36,400 nucleotides of DNA from an uncultured Eubacteriales bacterium (GTDB taxonomy: Bacteria > Bacillota > Clostridia > Oscillospirales > Acutalibacteraceae). The notes beneath the pieces are model-generated. The model did no database searches. It was not told the DNA's origin and was given only the letters and a program-made list of their open reading frames with translations. The stretch's first letter is position 1; the number at the start of each line of letters is the position of its first letter. Position numbers and translations under genes: made by a program. Location of the stretch: positions 1 to 36,400 of the forward strand of contig CAKSRC010000011.1 of NCBI GenBank assembly GCA_934486915.1, written 5' to 3'. Below are positions 1-7,994 of this stretch, piece after piece.

Positions 1-765
1 ATAAGTACTCTTTGTATATGCACATCTATAACATTTCCTATTGTGGATACCATTAATAATGCTGCTACCGTTATAAAATACTCTGCTAATTTTATGCTCG
101 TATACATACCTGTCATGGTAGGGATTATGGTAGCATCCGGTCAAGCTTTATCGGCAGCTTCATATCATATGATGATGGTTGGAGTTGGTGAGGCTATTTC
201 ACAAATAGCATCTAAGTTTTTAGTCCCACTTTTAAATGTGTTTTTAGCCATATCAGTAGTGTCTTCCCTGTCAATAAGAATGAATCTCTCGGGGATATGT
301 AAAAATATACATACTATAGTTAAATGGATTTTAAGCTTTATAATGACGACATTTGTAAGTTTGCTTACAATACAAACCGTAGTGGCTAACAGTGCTGACA
401 ATACAAGCACAAGGACAATTAAATTTGCAATAAACAATTTTGTGCCAATAGTTGGCGGTGCATTAAGTGATGCATTTGCAACAGTTCAAGGCTGCATAAA
501 ACTTTTAAAATCAGGAGTAGGAGCATTTGGTGTGCTTGCGGCGGGGATTATTTTTATACCAATAATATTAGAGTGTATTGTATGGCTTTTGGCAATTAAT
601 ATATCGGCCTCTATTGGGGATATATTTGAATTAAAGCAAATATCGGGTTTATTAAGGGCTACTTCTAAAGTAATAAGTACAATACTCGCTATTGTTTTTT
701 GTTGTATGACCATTTTGACAATTTCAACGGTTCTTGTATTGATAATAGGAGGTGGGGTATTTTGA
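1..765 (+). CDS. spoIIIAE: Stage III sporulation protein AE, 5' end missing
   Basis: The frame is open from the first base, so the gene begins upstream of the window and only about 254 C-terminal residues are present. SpoIIIAE is a polytopic membrane protein of the SpoIIIA-SpoIIQ channel (feeding tube) that links mother cell and forespore during engulfment. The visible part has several hydrophobic segments and family-typical stretches such as IPVMVGIMVASGQ, FLVPLLNVFLA and TVQGCIKLLKSGVGAFG. It is followed by AF, AG and AH in the canonical order. Its TGA stop overlaps the TTG start of spoIIIAF by four bases (TTGA), which suggests translational coupling. In known spore formers this operon is under sigma-E control; the promoter lies outside the window. 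Confidence 0.95.
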   Translation: MSTLCICTSITFPIVDTINNAATVIKYSANFMLVYIPVMVGIMVASGQALSAASYHMMMVGVGEAISQIASKFLVPLLNVFLAISVVSSLSIRMNLSGICKNIHTIVKWILSFIMTTFVSLLTIQTVVANSADNTSTRTIKFAINNFVPIVGGALSDAFATVQGCIKLLKSGVGAFGVLAAGIIFIPIILECIVWLLAINISASIGDIFELKQISGLLRATSKVISTILAIVFCCMTILTISTVLVLIIGGGVF

Positions 766-1232
766 ATGAAGTAAAAAGCTGGGCAATGGTTATATGCCTT
801 GCGGCAGCCTCTTGTGCATTGCTTGATATGATATCACCGTCAGGAAAAATGGAGAAGATTATACGCTTTGTTTTTGGAGCGTTTATGATATGCGCTATCA
901 TAAATCCTTTTATATCTATGGTAAGAGGGTATGATTTTGACCTACAACTTTCCGATTCTCAGAAAAAAGATGAATATAAATTTTCTAGAAAAATATCGGA
1001 TATAGAAAATGAGGTTATAGAGGCAAAAATCAAAAATCTTGTAGAAAAAACCTTAAATGATGTGAATATTAAGCCTCAAAAAATCGATATATTTATGGAT
1101 AGATCGGAGGAAGACGGCATATCTATTAATAGTGTAAGAGTAAATCTTAAAAAAGAAAATGCAGACAGGCAAGAGGAGGTTAAAAATATGATAAAAGAAA
1201 AGTTGGGACTTGTATGTGAAACAGTTGTTTGA
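762..1232 (+). CDS. spoIIIAF: Stage III sporulation protein AF
   Basis: A 156-residue protein with two N-terminal hydrophobic segments (KSWAMVICLAAASCALLDMI and IIRFVFGAFMICAIINPFI) followed by a charged soluble domain, as in SpoIIIAF of the SpoIIIA channel complex. I chose the TTG at 762 because a strong AGGAGGT lies at 747-753 with good spacing. The longer reading from 699 would overlap spoIIIAE by 67 bases and adds residues unlike the family. It overlaps spoIIIAE by four bases and is followed by spoIIIAG. The function is assigned by family and operon position. Confidence 0.9.
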   Translation: MNEVKSWAMVICLAAASCALLDMISPSGKMEKIIRFVFGAFMICAIINPFISMVRGYDFDLQLSDSQKKDEYKFSRKISDIENEVIEAKIKNLVEKTLNDVNIKPQKIDIFMDRSEEDGISINSVRVNLKKENADRQEEVKNMIKEKLGLVCETVV

Positions 1233-1277
1233 TTTTTTACAATAGGAGAATATGAAAAAAGGTCAGGAGGTGCAATA

Positions 1278-1862
1278 TTGGAAGAAAGCAGTGCTAAAGA
1301 TGCAAAAAAGTTATCATTTAGCGATATACTGCTAAATGATAAATATAAAAAAATTATTATTATATCCGGTTTTATTGGGATAGCGCTTATATTTTTATCA
1401 GGATTTCTAAAGGAGCAGCCAAGTAAACCTAAGGAGATTAGTGAAGAAGATATAATGACTACCCAGCAATACGCAAAGCAATTAGAGGATAACTTGACTT
1501 CTATTATTTCAAGGATAAGCGGGGCAGGTGAAACTAAAGTATTGGTTACAGTTGAAAACAGTACTGAAACCGTATATGCAACATCAGGAAAAAAGAACAC
1601 TGAAGCATGTGAAGATAGGGTCAATGGTGAAACTACCAAGAAAAAAGAAAGTGACGACAGTGAAACACAATACATAACAGTTAAGGATTCAGACGGTACT
1701 GAAAAGGCGTTGGCTATAACGGAAATTCAGCCGACTGTTAAGGGGGTGGTTGTTGTATGCTCAGGGGGAGATAACTCTCTTGTTCAGCAAAGAATTATCA
1801 ATGCAGTGACAACTGCACTCAATATAACATCTAAACGTGTATGCGTAACAAAATTATCATAA
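1278..1862 (+). CDS. spoIIIAG: Stage III sporulation protein AG
   Basis: A 194-residue protein with one transmembrane helix near residues 28-45 (IIIISGFIGIALIFLSGF) and an extracytoplasmic domain. In known systems SpoIIIAG forms a large ring in the mother cell-forespore channel through a ring-building motif fold. The C-terminal part (VKGVVVVCSGGDNSLVQQRI, then ITSKRVCV) is typical of the family. The start is TTG at 1278, preceded by AGGAGG at 1265-1270. The insert between the two halves of the domain is rich in Thr, Glu and Lys. It lies between spoIIIAF and spoIIIAH. Confidence 0.93.
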   Translation: MEESSAKDAKKLSFSDILLNDKYKKIIIISGFIGIALIFLSGFLKEQPSKPKEISEEDIMTTQQYAKQLEDNLTSIISRISGAGETKVLVTVENSTETVYATSGKKNTEACEDRVNGETTKKKESDDSETQYITVKDSDGTEKALAITEIQPTVKGVVVVCSGGDNSLVQQRIINAVTTALNITSKRVCVTKLS

Positions 1863-1893
1863 AAAATTTTTAATAGGCATGGAGGAAAATATT

Positions 1894-2478
1894 ATGGCAT
1901 TTGGAAAACGTCAGTTGGTTTTGGCAGCATTAGTTTTAGCATTGGGAGCAGCAGTGTATCTTAATTGGCAATTTTCAGATAATAAGGAATTATTAGCAAC
2001 TAATGCAGTAAGTGAAGTCAAGGAATTAGGTGAGGCACAGTATGTAAATAATCTTTCAGTAGATGAAGTGGCTGAAATGGCTAATGCAGAATCTAATAAT
2101 GAAGAGCAGGCAGATGGAGAAGGAAATCCTACAAAATACTTTGAGCAAGCAAAAGCTAATAGACAAAAGGCAAGAGATGAAGCAACAGATATGATAAAAG
2201 AAATATTGAATGATATCAAATCGAGTGAAGAGGCTAAGGCAGAAGCTGTTAAGCAGGCAGCAGATGTGGCTAAGAGCATACAGCAGGAATCCAATATAGA
2301 AAACTTGATAAAGGCTAAAGGTTTTAGGGATTGTGTGGTATTTTTACAAAACGGTGAGTGCAGTGTAGTAGTAAGTGCAGATGGATTAAACGAAAGTTCC
2401 GCTATAACTATAAAAGATATAGTATTGGGTCAATCAGGTGTTTCTTTCGACAAGATTAAAATTACAGAGGCTAAGTAA
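1894..2478 (+). CDS. spoIIIAH: Stage III sporulation protein AH
   Basis: A 194-residue protein with an N-terminal membrane anchor (QLVLAALVLALGAAVYLNW) and a C-terminal YscJ/FliF-like domain. SpoIIIAH in the mother cell membrane pairs with SpoIIQ in the forespore membrane to form the channel between the two cells. I placed the start at ATG 1894, eight bases after GGAGG; the in-frame ATG at 1879 overlaps that ribosome binding site. The central region (about residues 55-115) is rich in Ala, Glu and Lys and looks helical. It is the last gene of the operon and is followed by an intrinsic terminator. Confidence 0.93.
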   Translation: MAFGKRQLVLAALVLALGAAVYLNWQFSDNKELLATNAVSEVKELGEAQYVNNLSVDEVAEMANAESNNEEQADGEGNPTKYFEQAKANRQKARDEATDMIKEILNDIKSSEEAKAEAVKQAADVAKSIQQESNIENLIKAKGFRDCVVFLQNGECSVVVSADGLNESSAITIKDIVLGQSGVSFDKIKITEAK

Positions 2479-2502
2479 ATCACTTGACTATAAAAAGTAT
2501 AT

Positions 2503-2546
2503 AACCCTCCAAGGTACAATTTTTACCTTGGGGGATTATTATTTGC
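2503..2546 (+). terminator. Intrinsic terminator of the spoIIIA operon
   Basis: An inverted repeat (CCTCCAAGGTA pairing with TACCTTGGGGG) is followed by a T-rich tract. It ends the spoIIIA transcript about 25 bases after the spoIIIAH stop. Confidence 0.8.
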
Positions 2547-2569
2547 ATTGATAAAGGTATATAAATCCT

Positions 2570-2598
2570 TTGAATTAAATGTGTTATTATGGTATAAT
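2570..2598 (+). promoter_or_regulatory. Sigma-A promoter for der
   Basis: TTGAAT, a 17-base spacer and a consensus TATAAT lie 54 bases before the der start codon. This gives der a vegetative promoter separate from the sporulation operon upstream. Confidence 0.75.
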
Positions 2599-2651
2599 AA
2601 AAAGGTTAAAAATATTTATTATAACAAATAAACTTAAAGGAAGTGAAAAAT

Positions 2652-3974
2652 ATGGCAAAACCGATAGTCGCAATCGTTGGCAGACCAAATGTAGGAAAAT
2701 CTACCTTGTTTAACAAGCTTGTGGGTAAAAGATTGTCGATAGTTGATGATACCCCGGGTGTTACGAGAGACAGGATATTTGGCGACTGCGAATGGAAAAA
2801 CCGTACTTTTTCAATTATAGATACAGGCGGAATAGAACCACATTCAAACGACATAATTTTATCTCAAATGAGGATGCAAGCTCAATTAGCTATAGATTCT
2901 GCTGATGTCATTGTGCTTGTAACGGATATTAAATCGGGTCTTGTCGCAACTGATAAGGAAGTTGCATCAATGCTTCAAAAAAGCGGGAAACCGGTTATAG
3001 TGTGCGTCAACAAGTGCGATAAAATAGGTGATGTGGATCCTGAATATTATGAATTTTATAATTTGGGATTGGGCGAACCTATACAAGTTTCATCCGTCCA
3101 TGGTCACGGTACAGGGGATCTCTTAGACGAGATATTTAAGTATTTGCCGAATTTTGATGAAAATGAGGATGATAATGACATTATTGGCGTTGCTGTTATA
3201 GGTAAGCCAAATGCAGGCAAATCATCTCTTATTAATAAAATAATTGGTAATGAACGCTGCATAGTTTCAAATATCGCAGGTACAACGAGAGATTCCATAG
3301 ACACAGTTTTTGAAAATAAGTTTGGAAAATTTAACTTTATCGATACAGCGGGAATAAGGCGCAAGAGCAAGATCGATAATGATATTGAGAGATATAGTAT
3401 AATAAGAGCTAAAATGGCGATCGATAGAGCAGATGTATGTGTTATAATGATTGATGCTCAAGAGGGATTTACAGAGCAGGATTCAAAAGTAGCAGGGCTT
3501 GCACATGAAGCTGGTAAAGCTTGTATAATTGCAGTTAATAAATGGGACGCTATCGAAAAGACAGACAATACAATGTCCAATTATCAAAAGAAGTTGGCCA
3601 ATGATTTTTCGTTTATGTCTTATGCTCCGTTTATTTTTATCTCGGCCAAGACAGGGCAGAGAATAGATAAACTTTTTGAGCTCATTATTTCAGTATCGAA
3701 CTCGAATTCAATGAGAATATCGACAGGTGTATTAAATGATATATTATCTCAAGCTGTTACTAGGGTCCAACCGCCGACAGATAAGGGGAAAAGGCTAAAG
3801 ATATTTTATATGACTCAAGCTTCTACAAAACCGCCGACATTTGTATGCTTTGTAAACTCAGCGGAGTTATTCCATTTTTCATATCAAAGGTATTTAGAAA
3901 ATAGGATAAGAGAGACCTTTGGCCTTATGGGTACTCCAGTAAGATTTATAATAAGAGAAAGATCAGAAAAGTAG
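2652..3974 (+). CDS. der: Ribosome assembly GTPase Der (EngA)
   Basis: A 440-residue protein with two tandem GTPase domains and a C-terminal KH-like domain, the layout unique to Der, which acts in assembly of the 50S ribosomal subunit. Domain 1 has GRPNVGKST, DTPGVTRD and NKCD; domain 2 has GKPNAGKSS, DTAG and NKWD. All nucleotide-binding motifs are intact and the length is typical. I chose ATG 2652; the in-frame GTG at 2643 sits almost on the AAAGGA ribosome binding site. It is followed 16 bases later by plsY, so the two probably share a transcript. Confidence 0.97.
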   Translation: MAKPIVAIVGRPNVGKSTLFNKLVGKRLSIVDDTPGVTRDRIFGDCEWKNRTFSIIDTGGIEPHSNDIILSQMRMQAQLAIDSADVIVLVTDIKSGLVATDKEVASMLQKSGKPVIVCVNKCDKIGDVDPEYYEFYNLGLGEPIQVSSVHGHGTGDLLDEIFKYLPNFDENEDDNDIIGVAVIGKPNAGKSSLINKIIGNERCIVSNIAGTTRDSIDTVFENKFGKFNFIDTAGIRRKSKIDNDIERYSIIRAKMAIDRADVCVIMIDAQEGFTEQDSKVAGLAHEAGKACIIAVNKWDAIEKTDNTMSNYQKKLANDFSFMSYAPFIFISAKTGQRIDKLFELIISVSNSNSMRISTGVLNDILSQAVTRVQPPTDKGKRLKIFYMTQASTKPPTFVCFVNSAELFHFSYQRYLENRIRETFGLMGTPVRFIIRERSEK

Positions 3975-3990
3975 ACACTGGGAGAATTAT

Positions 3991-4695
3991 ATGGTTTTGT
4001 TAAAATATAGCATAGCTGTCATTTTAACTATGGCAGTTTCGTATCTTTTGGGAAGTTTGAGCTTCTCGATTATTACAACAAGGAAATTTCACAATAATGC
4101 AGATATTAGGACAATGGGGAGCGGCAATGCAGGTCTTACCAATGTTGTTAGGTCAGCAAGTAAAAAAGCTGCGGCACTTACATTAGTAGGAGATTTCCTA
4201 AAGGGTGTATTGGCAGCGTTGTTTGGAAAGTTTATGTTTATGTTTTTAGTAGACTCAAGTTCAAATACATTCATTGTATTACAATTAGGAGCCTTTTTAG
4301 CGGGAATATGTTGCCTTATAGGGCATGTATTCCCATGCTTCTTTAAGTTTAGGGGAGGAAAAGGTGTTCTTACTGCTTCCGCTATTATTTTAGTAATCGA
4401 TTTTAGAGTATTTATAGCTGTTATAGCGATGTTTGTTATAGTACTTTTGTGCTCTAAGATAGTTTCATTGGGTTCTATATGTGCTGCTGCATTTTTCCCT
4501 ATATCAAATTTTTTGATAGTCTTTTTCTTTGATTATTTAAATTGTGATGCATCAAACAAGGCAAATATTTTGAACTACATAATTATATCTACAATCTTAG
4601 CTACGTTTATAGCAGCCTTTGTTATATATAAGCATAAATCAAACATAAAAAGGCTTAGAGCAGGTCAGGAAAAAAGAATTAGTTTTCATAAGTAA
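3991..4695 (+). CDS. plsY: Glycerol-3-phosphate acyltransferase PlsY
   Basis: A polytopic membrane enzyme that transfers an acyl group from acyl-phosphate to glycerol-3-phosphate, the first step of phospholipid synthesis in most Gram-positive bacteria. The three family loops are recognisable: GSGNAGLTN near residue 44, GHVFPCFFKFRGGKGV near residue 110, and a later GS-containing loop (VSLGS). It has 234 residues, slightly longer than the usual 190-220. GGGAG precedes ATG 3991. The pair der-plsY is common in Clostridia. Confidence 0.95.
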   Translation: MVLLKYSIAVILTMAVSYLLGSLSFSIITTRKFHNNADIRTMGSGNAGLTNVVRSASKKAAALTLVGDFLKGVLAALFGKFMFMFLVDSSSNTFIVLQLGAFLAGICCLIGHVFPCFFKFRGGKGVLTASAIILVIDFRVFIAVIAMFVIVLLCSKIVSLGSICAAAFFPISNFLIVFFFDYLNCDASNKANILNYIIISTILATFIAAFVIYKHKSNIKRLRAGQEKRISFHK

Positions 4696-4703
4696 TAATC
4701 ATA

Positions 4704-4742
4704 AACGCCAGGGCATAATAAATGTCTGGCGTTTTTATTTTT
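4704..4742 (+). terminator. Intrinsic terminator of der-plsY
   Basis: AACGCCAG pairs with CTGGCGTT around a loop, followed by TTTTATTTTT. It lies directly after the plsY stop. Confidence 0.85.
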
Positions 4743-4748
4743 GAGTAA

Positions 4749-4792
4749 AAAATAATCCCTTGGTTTGTTATAACCAAGGGATATTTTTATTT
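4749..4792 (-). terminator. Strong hairpin terminator, probably bidirectional
   Basis: An 11-bp perfect stem (ATCCCTTGGTT with AACCAAGGGAT) has T-rich tracts on both sides. On the minus strand it would end transcripts coming from the 6S RNA promoter. Confidence 0.7.
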
Positions 4793-4811
4793 AAATATAA
4801 ATAATTTTCTA

Positions 4812-5005
4812 TATACCCGCCTAAACGTATCGCATTGTAGATAACCTGCTACTGAAATGCAGGTGGGTGTCTTCCCACCGGGTTCATGTTCCCTTCTAAC
4901 GTCAAAAACGGAAGGCTTGCAATCCGCCGACGGAGTTAAACTCCCGAATAAAAAGTGTAGGGTTCATAAATGCAGTCCGCGTGTTAAGCAGGAATGATTC
5001 TTCCT
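4812..5005 (-). ncRNA. ssrS: 6S RNA candidate
   Basis: A roughly 195-nt GC-richer block on the minus strand with its own promoter and a terminator hairpin downstream. Its ends pair: CCUGCUUAAC near the 5' end with GUUUAGGCGGG near the 3' end, allowing G-U pairs. Internal hairpins include GGAG/CUCC and GGUGGG/CCCACC. The arrangement with GAACCC near the 5' side and AACAUGAACCCGG later resembles 6S RNAs I know from Clostridia. 6S RNA binds sigma-A RNA polymerase as an open-promoter mimic in stationary phase. The identification is from memory of the family; exact ends are estimated. Confidence 0.68.
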
Positions 5006-5011
5006 AACTAT

Positions 5012-5039
5012 ATTGTACCATATAAAAAGAAAAATTCAA
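5012..5039 (-). promoter_or_regulatory. Sigma-A promoter for the 6S RNA candidate
   Basis: On the minus strand TTGAAT (5034-5039), a 16-base spacer and TACAAT (5012-5017) predict a start near 5005. No start codon with a ribosome binding site follows, which fits a non-coding product. Confidence 0.65.
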
Positions 5040-5114
5040 GTATTACGTTAAAAATATTTTTATAAAAATAAATTGGATTGTATTTCTAAGTATATTATCC
5101 GTAAGTACTTTAAA

Positions 5115-5531
5115 TTAGATTATTTCACAAATGTCACAAAGGGAGTTCTTAACTGACTCGGAATCTGTAGATACGGAGAAAACAAAGTTTGTGTTTGTTT
5201 TCTTAGAAATGCTGTCAATCTTTTTAATAAGTTCAATAAGTGCATCTAAATCATTTTCACATATTTTAAGAGTAGAATCTACCAATATATCAGTTACATC
5301 ATAATTACCTTCGCATATTCCGCAGATAAATCCATAAAGAGCATCCGGGCCTAAAATGTTGGAGCTGTCGCTGTCGATTAATCTTGCTTCATGGCTTATA
5401 TCGTATGTAAGCTTAGAACCTTTTTCGATAACTACAACATTTCCCTTTGAGTTTGCTACAGCCTCTTGGGTTAAATCAATTAATTTTTTAGTTTTACCTG
5501 ATCCTTTATTACCTGTAATAAGTTTTATCAT
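5115..5531 (-). CDS. Small P-loop ATP-binding protein of unknown function
   Basis: A 138-residue protein beginning with a Walker A motif (ITGNKGSGKTK) that predicts nucleotide binding. A hydrophobic strand ending in aspartate (YDVTDILVDSTL) could be a Walker B. It looks like a minimal P-loop NTPase core without an added domain. I chose the ATG at 5531 because GGAGGG lies seven bases upstream; a start at 5546 would overlap that site. It follows pgi by 40 bases on the same strand and may share its transcript. Similar short proteins are common in Clostridia, but I know no demonstrated function. Confidence 0.8.
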   Translation of the reverse strand: MIKLITGNKGSGKTKKLIDLTQEAVANSKGNVVVIEKGSKLTYDISHEARLIDSDSSNILGPDALYGFICGICEGNYDVTDILVDSTLKICENDLDALIELIKKIDSISKKTNTNFVFSVSTDSESVKNSLCDICEII

Positions 5532-5571
5532 ATAAATTCCCTCCATCTTATGTAATGCCTAAACGGCATTT

Positions 5572-6909
5572 TTATTTAAGCCTCGCTTCAAGCTCCGCTT
5601 TTTTATCTTCATACCCGGGTTTACCGAGTAGAGCAAACATATTTTTCTTATAGCTTTCAACCCCCGGTTGATTGAATGGATTTACTGCAAGTAAGTAACC
5701 GGATATAGCACAAGCTTTTTCAAAGAAATATATTAAATATCCTAGTTCCTTCTCAGAAGGTTCAGGGATTTCTAAGACTATATTAGGGACATTGCCGTCA
5801 GTGTGAGCTAAAACAGTACCTTCAAAGGCTTTTAGATTTACATATTGCATGGTTTTACCGGATAAGAAGTTAAGACCGTCAATGTTTTCAGCTTCGTTAG
5901 ATAACTCTATATCTTTTTTTGCTTTTTGTATTAAGACAACTGTTTCGATTAAATTCCTTGATCCGTCTTGAATGAATTGACCAAGTGAATGTAGGTCCGT
6001 GGAGAATATAACTGATGCAGGGAACAGACCTTTTTGGTCTTTTCCTTCACTTTCCCCAAAAAGTTGTTTCCACCATTCAGCCATCATAGCAAAGTATGGC
6101 TCATAACTTGCCAGAATTTCAATGGATTTTCCTTTACGATATAGAATATTCCTTATTGCAGCATATTTATAGCAATCGTTATTATTTAAATCAGTGCTTA
6201 AAAATGCTTTACTTGCCTCTTCTGCACCAAGCATCAATGAATCTATATCAATGCCTGCGACAGCAATTGGCAAAAGTCCTACTGCAGTGAGAACTGAGAA
6301 ACGTCCGCCGACATTATCCGGTACTACGAAGGATTCATAACCTTCTTTGTTGGATAATTCTTTTAATGTTCCCTTAGATTTATCAGTTGTACAGTAGATT
6401 CTGTTTTTAGCTTCTTCTTTTCCGTACTTATTTTCTAATAACTCTCTAAAAACTCTAAAAGCGATTGCGGGTTCTGTAGTAGTACCCGATTTAGAAATCA
6501 TATTTATAGAAATATCTTTGTCTTTACATATATCTATAATTTCACTTAAATAGGTAGAGCTTATGTTATTGCCTACAAAATAAATATCAGGAGTATCCTT
6601 TTTAAGCATGTTGTAATTGTTGGATTTTAGAAACTCAATTGCTGCTCTTGCACCCAAATATGATCCGCCGATGCCTATTACTATAAATACATCTGAATTG
6701 GATTGTATTTTTTTAGCAGATTTTTTGATTCTGCAAAATTCTTCCTTGTCGAAGGAAGACGGAAGATCTAACCATCCCAAAAAGTCATTTCCAAGGCCCG
6801 AAGCATTGTGGAGTGAATTATGGGCATCTTTAATTTGAGATGATATAGCAAGGTATTCCTCATTAGTGATAAAGTTTTTTAAATATTTATCATTTAATCT
6901 AACTGGCAT
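5572..6909 (-). CDS. pgi: Glucose-6-phosphate isomerase
   Basis: Interconverts glucose-6-phosphate and fructose-6-phosphate in glycolysis and gluconeogenesis. The 445-residue length is that of the short Gram-positive form. Visible family motifs are the phosphate-binding IGIGGSYLGARAAIEFL near residue 80, SKSGTTTEPA near residue 140, GGRFSVLTAVGLLP near residue 200, and the C-terminal VNPFNQPGVESYK region. AAGGAG lies seven bases before ATG 6909. Confidence 0.97.
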   Translation of the reverse strand: MPVRLNDKYLKNFITNEEYLAISSQIKDAHNSLHNASGLGNDFLGWLDLPSSFDKEEFCRIKKSAKKIQSNSDVFIVIGIGGSYLGARAAIEFLKSNNYNMLKKDTPDIYFVGNNISSTYLSEIIDICKDKDISINMISKSGTTTEPAIAFRVFRELLENKYGKEEAKNRIYCTTDKSKGTLKELSNKEGYESFVVPDNVGGRFSVLTAVGLLPIAVAGIDIDSLMLGAEEASKAFLSTDLNNNDCYKYAAIRNILYRKGKSIEILASYEPYFAMMAEWWKQLFGESEGKDQKGLFPASVIFSTDLHSLGQFIQDGSRNLIETVVLIQKAKKDIELSNEAENIDGLNFLSGKTMQYVNLKAFEGTVLAHTDGNVPNIVLEIPEPSEKELGYLIYFFEKACAISGYLLAVNPFNQPGVESYKKNMFALLGKPGYEDKKAELEARLK

Positions 6910-6940
6910 TTGAATTCTCCTTTTGCATTTTATATATTAT

Positions 6941-6969
6941 ATTCTACAACATAGTAAAACGCTTTGCAA
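6941..6969 (-). promoter_or_regulatory. Probable promoter of pgi
   Basis: On the minus strand TTGCAA (6964-6969), a 17-base spacer and TAGAAT (6941-6946) lie about 30 bases before the pgi start. Confidence 0.55.
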
Positions 6970-7040
6970 TTAAAAATTCAATAATAATGGTGTAAACATT
7001 TTATTTTTATTTTCAGTTGTATATAAGTATGATCGTTATA

Positions 7041-7964
7041 TTAATTATTATGAAGTGAGCATGCTATTTTAGAAGCTAATTTTGCATTATTATATACTAA
7101 TTGAATATTAGCTTCAAGGCTTGTACCTTTTGTGATCTTTTGAATTTTGTCTAGCAAGAACGGTGTGGTTTCTTTACCCTTTATACCTAAATCTTTTGCT
7201 TCTTTGACTGCTTCTTCGATAGATCCTGTTATATAATCGTGATCCATTGCATATTCTTTTGGAATTGGGTTTGTTACAAGCATTCCTGTTTTAAAAGAAA
7301 TTTCTTCTTTAGCTTTGAATATTTGAGCAATTTCTTCAGGAGTATCTATTTTATAGTCTACGTTAAATTCGCTTTCACGGGTATAGAAAGCAGGTAGAGT
7401 TTTTGTTTGGTATCCTAGTACGGGTACACCTTTTGTCTCTAAATATTCCATAGTTAAACCTAGGTCTAAGATAGACTTAGCGCCTGCACATACTACCATA
7501 ACAGGAGTTTGAGCTAATTCTTCCAAGTCAGCGGATATATCCATAGTAGTTTCTGCACCTCTATGAACGCCGCCAATGCCGCCAGTTGCAAATATTTTAA
7601 TTCCTGCAAGGTTTGCTATTATCATAGTTGCAGCAACAGTAGTTGCACCATCTTCTTTTTTAGCAATCATAACAGGGATATCTCTACGGCTTGCCTTAGT
7701 AACTTCAAGGCCCTTTTTGCCTAGATAGTTGATTTCTTCTTCGGTAAGGCCTACTTTTAGTTTTCCTTTTATTATAGCTATGGTTGCTGGGACAGCATTG
7801 TTTTCTCTAATAATTTTCTCAACGTTTAAAGCTGTTTCTACGTTTTTAGGATATGGCATACCGTGTGAAATAATTGTAGACTCTAAAGCTACTACCGGTT
7901 TACCTTGTTCTAAAGCTTCTTTTACTTCTGATGAAAGCTCAACGTGTTGATTTAAATTGTTCAT
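7041..7964 (-). CDS. psuG: Pseudouridine-5'-phosphate glycosidase
   Basis: Cleaves pseudouridine 5'-phosphate to uracil and ribose 5-phosphate. The 307-residue protein has the family N-terminus ALESTIISHGMPYP with the catalytic-region glutamate, the TKASRRDIP stretch, and the glycine-rich FATGGIGGVHRGAE. Length is typical. It lies 30 bases downstream of the kinase gene, which would make its substrate, so the pair forms a complete two-step pathway for salvage of pseudouridine. AAGGAG precedes ATG 7964. I see no dedicated nucleoside transporter in the cluster. Confidence 0.95.
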   Translation of the reverse strand: MNNLNQHVELSSEVKEALEQGKPVVALESTIISHGMPYPKNVETALNVEKIIRENNAVPATIAIIKGKLKVGLTEEEINYLGKKGLEVTKASRRDIPVMIAKKEDGATTVAATMIIANLAGIKIFATGGIGGVHRGAETTMDISADLEELAQTPVMVVCAGAKSILDLGLTMEYLETKGVPVLGYQTKTLPAFYTRESEFNVDYKIDTPEEIAQIFKAKEEISFKTGMLVTNPIPKEYAMDHDYITGSIEEAVKEAKDLGIKGKETTPFLLDKIQKITKGTSLEANIQLVYNNAKLASKIACSLHNN

Positions 7965-7994
7965 TAAAAAGACTCCTTAATAAGTGATTTTTTA

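Noticed and set aside
699..761. Earlier start for spoIIIAF
   Set aside because: It would overlap spoIIIAE by 67 bases, and the strong AGGAGGT is placed for the TTG at 762.
1076..1675. 199-codon open frame on the minus strand
   Set aside because: It lies opposite spoIIIAF and spoIIIAG, has no ribosome binding site that fits, and its composition mirrors the real genes.
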